NCBI GenBank assembly: GCA_017624835.1
Contig: JAGAMG010000016.1
Span: 1 to 39,231 of the forward strand
From: Lachnospiraceae bacterium
GTDB lineage: Bacteria > Bacillota > Clostridia > Lachnospirales > Lachnospiraceae
Direction of reading: 5' to 3'
Length of the DNA: 39,231 nucleotides
In this document: positions 39,065 to 39,231 of the stretch, in pieces
Position numbering within the stretch: the first letter of the stretch is position 1
Layout of the letters: every line of letters begins with the position of its first letter
Notes under the pieces: generated by a model
The model's database searches: none
The model's input: only the letters and a program-made list of their open reading frames with translations
Told to the model about the DNA's origin: nothing
Program-made: the position numbers and the translations under genes

Positions 39065-39097
39065 CTGTTTTTTCTACTTATTTACCATCAATATAAA

Positions 39098-39231
39098 TCA
39101 TTTTTGATAATGTCACTATATACCACAAAGGAAAATGTCACAGATGTGGTATGATACCCTCCTATAAAGGAGGTTGATATTATCAGAAAGGTTAATTTGA
39201 ACATGGATGAACAGAAGAAATATGAAGTAAT
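39098..39231 (+). mobile_element. Left end of an insertion sequence (cut by window edge)
   Basis: The stretch before the transposase-like start contains repeats typical of transposon ends: TGTCAC twice (39112-39117 and 39136-39141) and an inverted pair TACCACA / TGTGGTA (39121-39127 and 39145-39151). The left boundary is approximate, near TTTTTGATAATGTCAC. The right end is outside the window. Confidence 0.5.
39179..39231 (+). CDS. Transposase N-terminus (ISNCY/IS1202-like), partial, non-ATG start
   Basis: A strong AAAGGAGG (39166-39173) precedes a frame reading IIRKVNLNMDEQKKYEVI, which I recognise as the N-terminus of a transposase family common in Lachnospiraceae (ISNCY type, with an HTH following). 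No ATG sits at the right distance. The codons 5 and 8 bases after the site are ATT (39179) and ATC (39182), while TTG (39197) and ATG (39203) are too far for that site. The true start is therefore uncertain. The gene runs off the window. Confidence 0.5.
   Translation, partial: MIRKVNLNMDEQKKYEV

Noticed and set aside
1-39231. CRISPR arrays, tRNA or rRNA genes
   Set aside because: I saw no regularly spaced short repeats and no tRNA-like cloverleaf or rRNA sequence. The only tandem repeat is the large module in lyase 1.

Overview
The window looks like part of a low-GC, spore-forming, anaerobic Firmicutes chromosome, most probably a gut Lachnospiraceae. The reasons are the sporulation genes (cotJABC, a spoVAF/gerA-type gene, spoIVA), the oxygen-sensitive class III ribonucleotide reductase (nrdD/nrdG), a Tyr T-box leader, strong AGGAGG ribosome binding sites, and large pectate lyase-like surface proteins. 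The genus assignment is inference. Apart from the element at the left and the IS end at the right, nearly every gene is on the minus strand.

1-7.79 kb is a mobile region. Its left part carries minus-strand cargo: a gene cut by the window edge, a doubly damaged DUF1016/YhcG nuclease gene, a GNAT acetyltransferase, an unknown protein, a DUF3795 protein and an XRE regulator with two palindromic operators. Its right part is a plus-strand Tn4451-like mobilizable module: a 32-aa leader ORF, a CHC2 zinc-finger protein, a MobV/Pre relaxase with a premature stop, a 44-aa ORF, and a large serine recombinase with its own promoter. The recombinase end lies inside cotJC, which is cut after about codon 62, while cotJA and cotJB are intact. 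The rest of cotJC is not in the window and should lie left of position 1. This resembles the intervening elements of sporulation genes such as sigK-skin and spsM-SPbeta, and is the most interesting feature here.

7.8-27.6 kb is core chromosome on the minus strand. In transcription order from the right it holds: spoIVA, a lipobox-bearing class B sortase, and a nucleoside-salvage run (GtrII-type membrane protein, pnp, cdd, MTA/SAH-deaminase-like amidohydrolase, NCS2 purine permease). Next come a membrane MutS-like ATPase and an operon of a 48-aa membrane peptide, a YjjG-type HAD phosphatase, a WYL regulator and an aminotransferase. These are followed by nrdD-nrdG-dut behind a clear promoter and two NrdR-like boxes, then the spoVAF-like gene, degV and the cotJ operon. 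Both spoIVA and spoVAF have their Shine-Dalgarno sequence inside the 3' arm of a hairpin that also looks like the upstream gene's terminator.

27.7-37.2 kb holds two giant, homologous, secreted and membrane-anchored PL1-like pectate lyases. Both have the same promoter-operator layout: a 17-bp-spaced promoter followed by a TGTGC-CG-GCACA palindrome just downstream of the predicted start site. The leftmost lyase has a recent tandem duplication of its N-terminal module.

37.3-39.2 kb holds tyrS behind a Tyr T-box leader (specifier UAC). An unusual run of five hairpins lies between the T-box terminator and the start codon. The window ends in the 5' end of an apparent insertion sequence on the plus strand.
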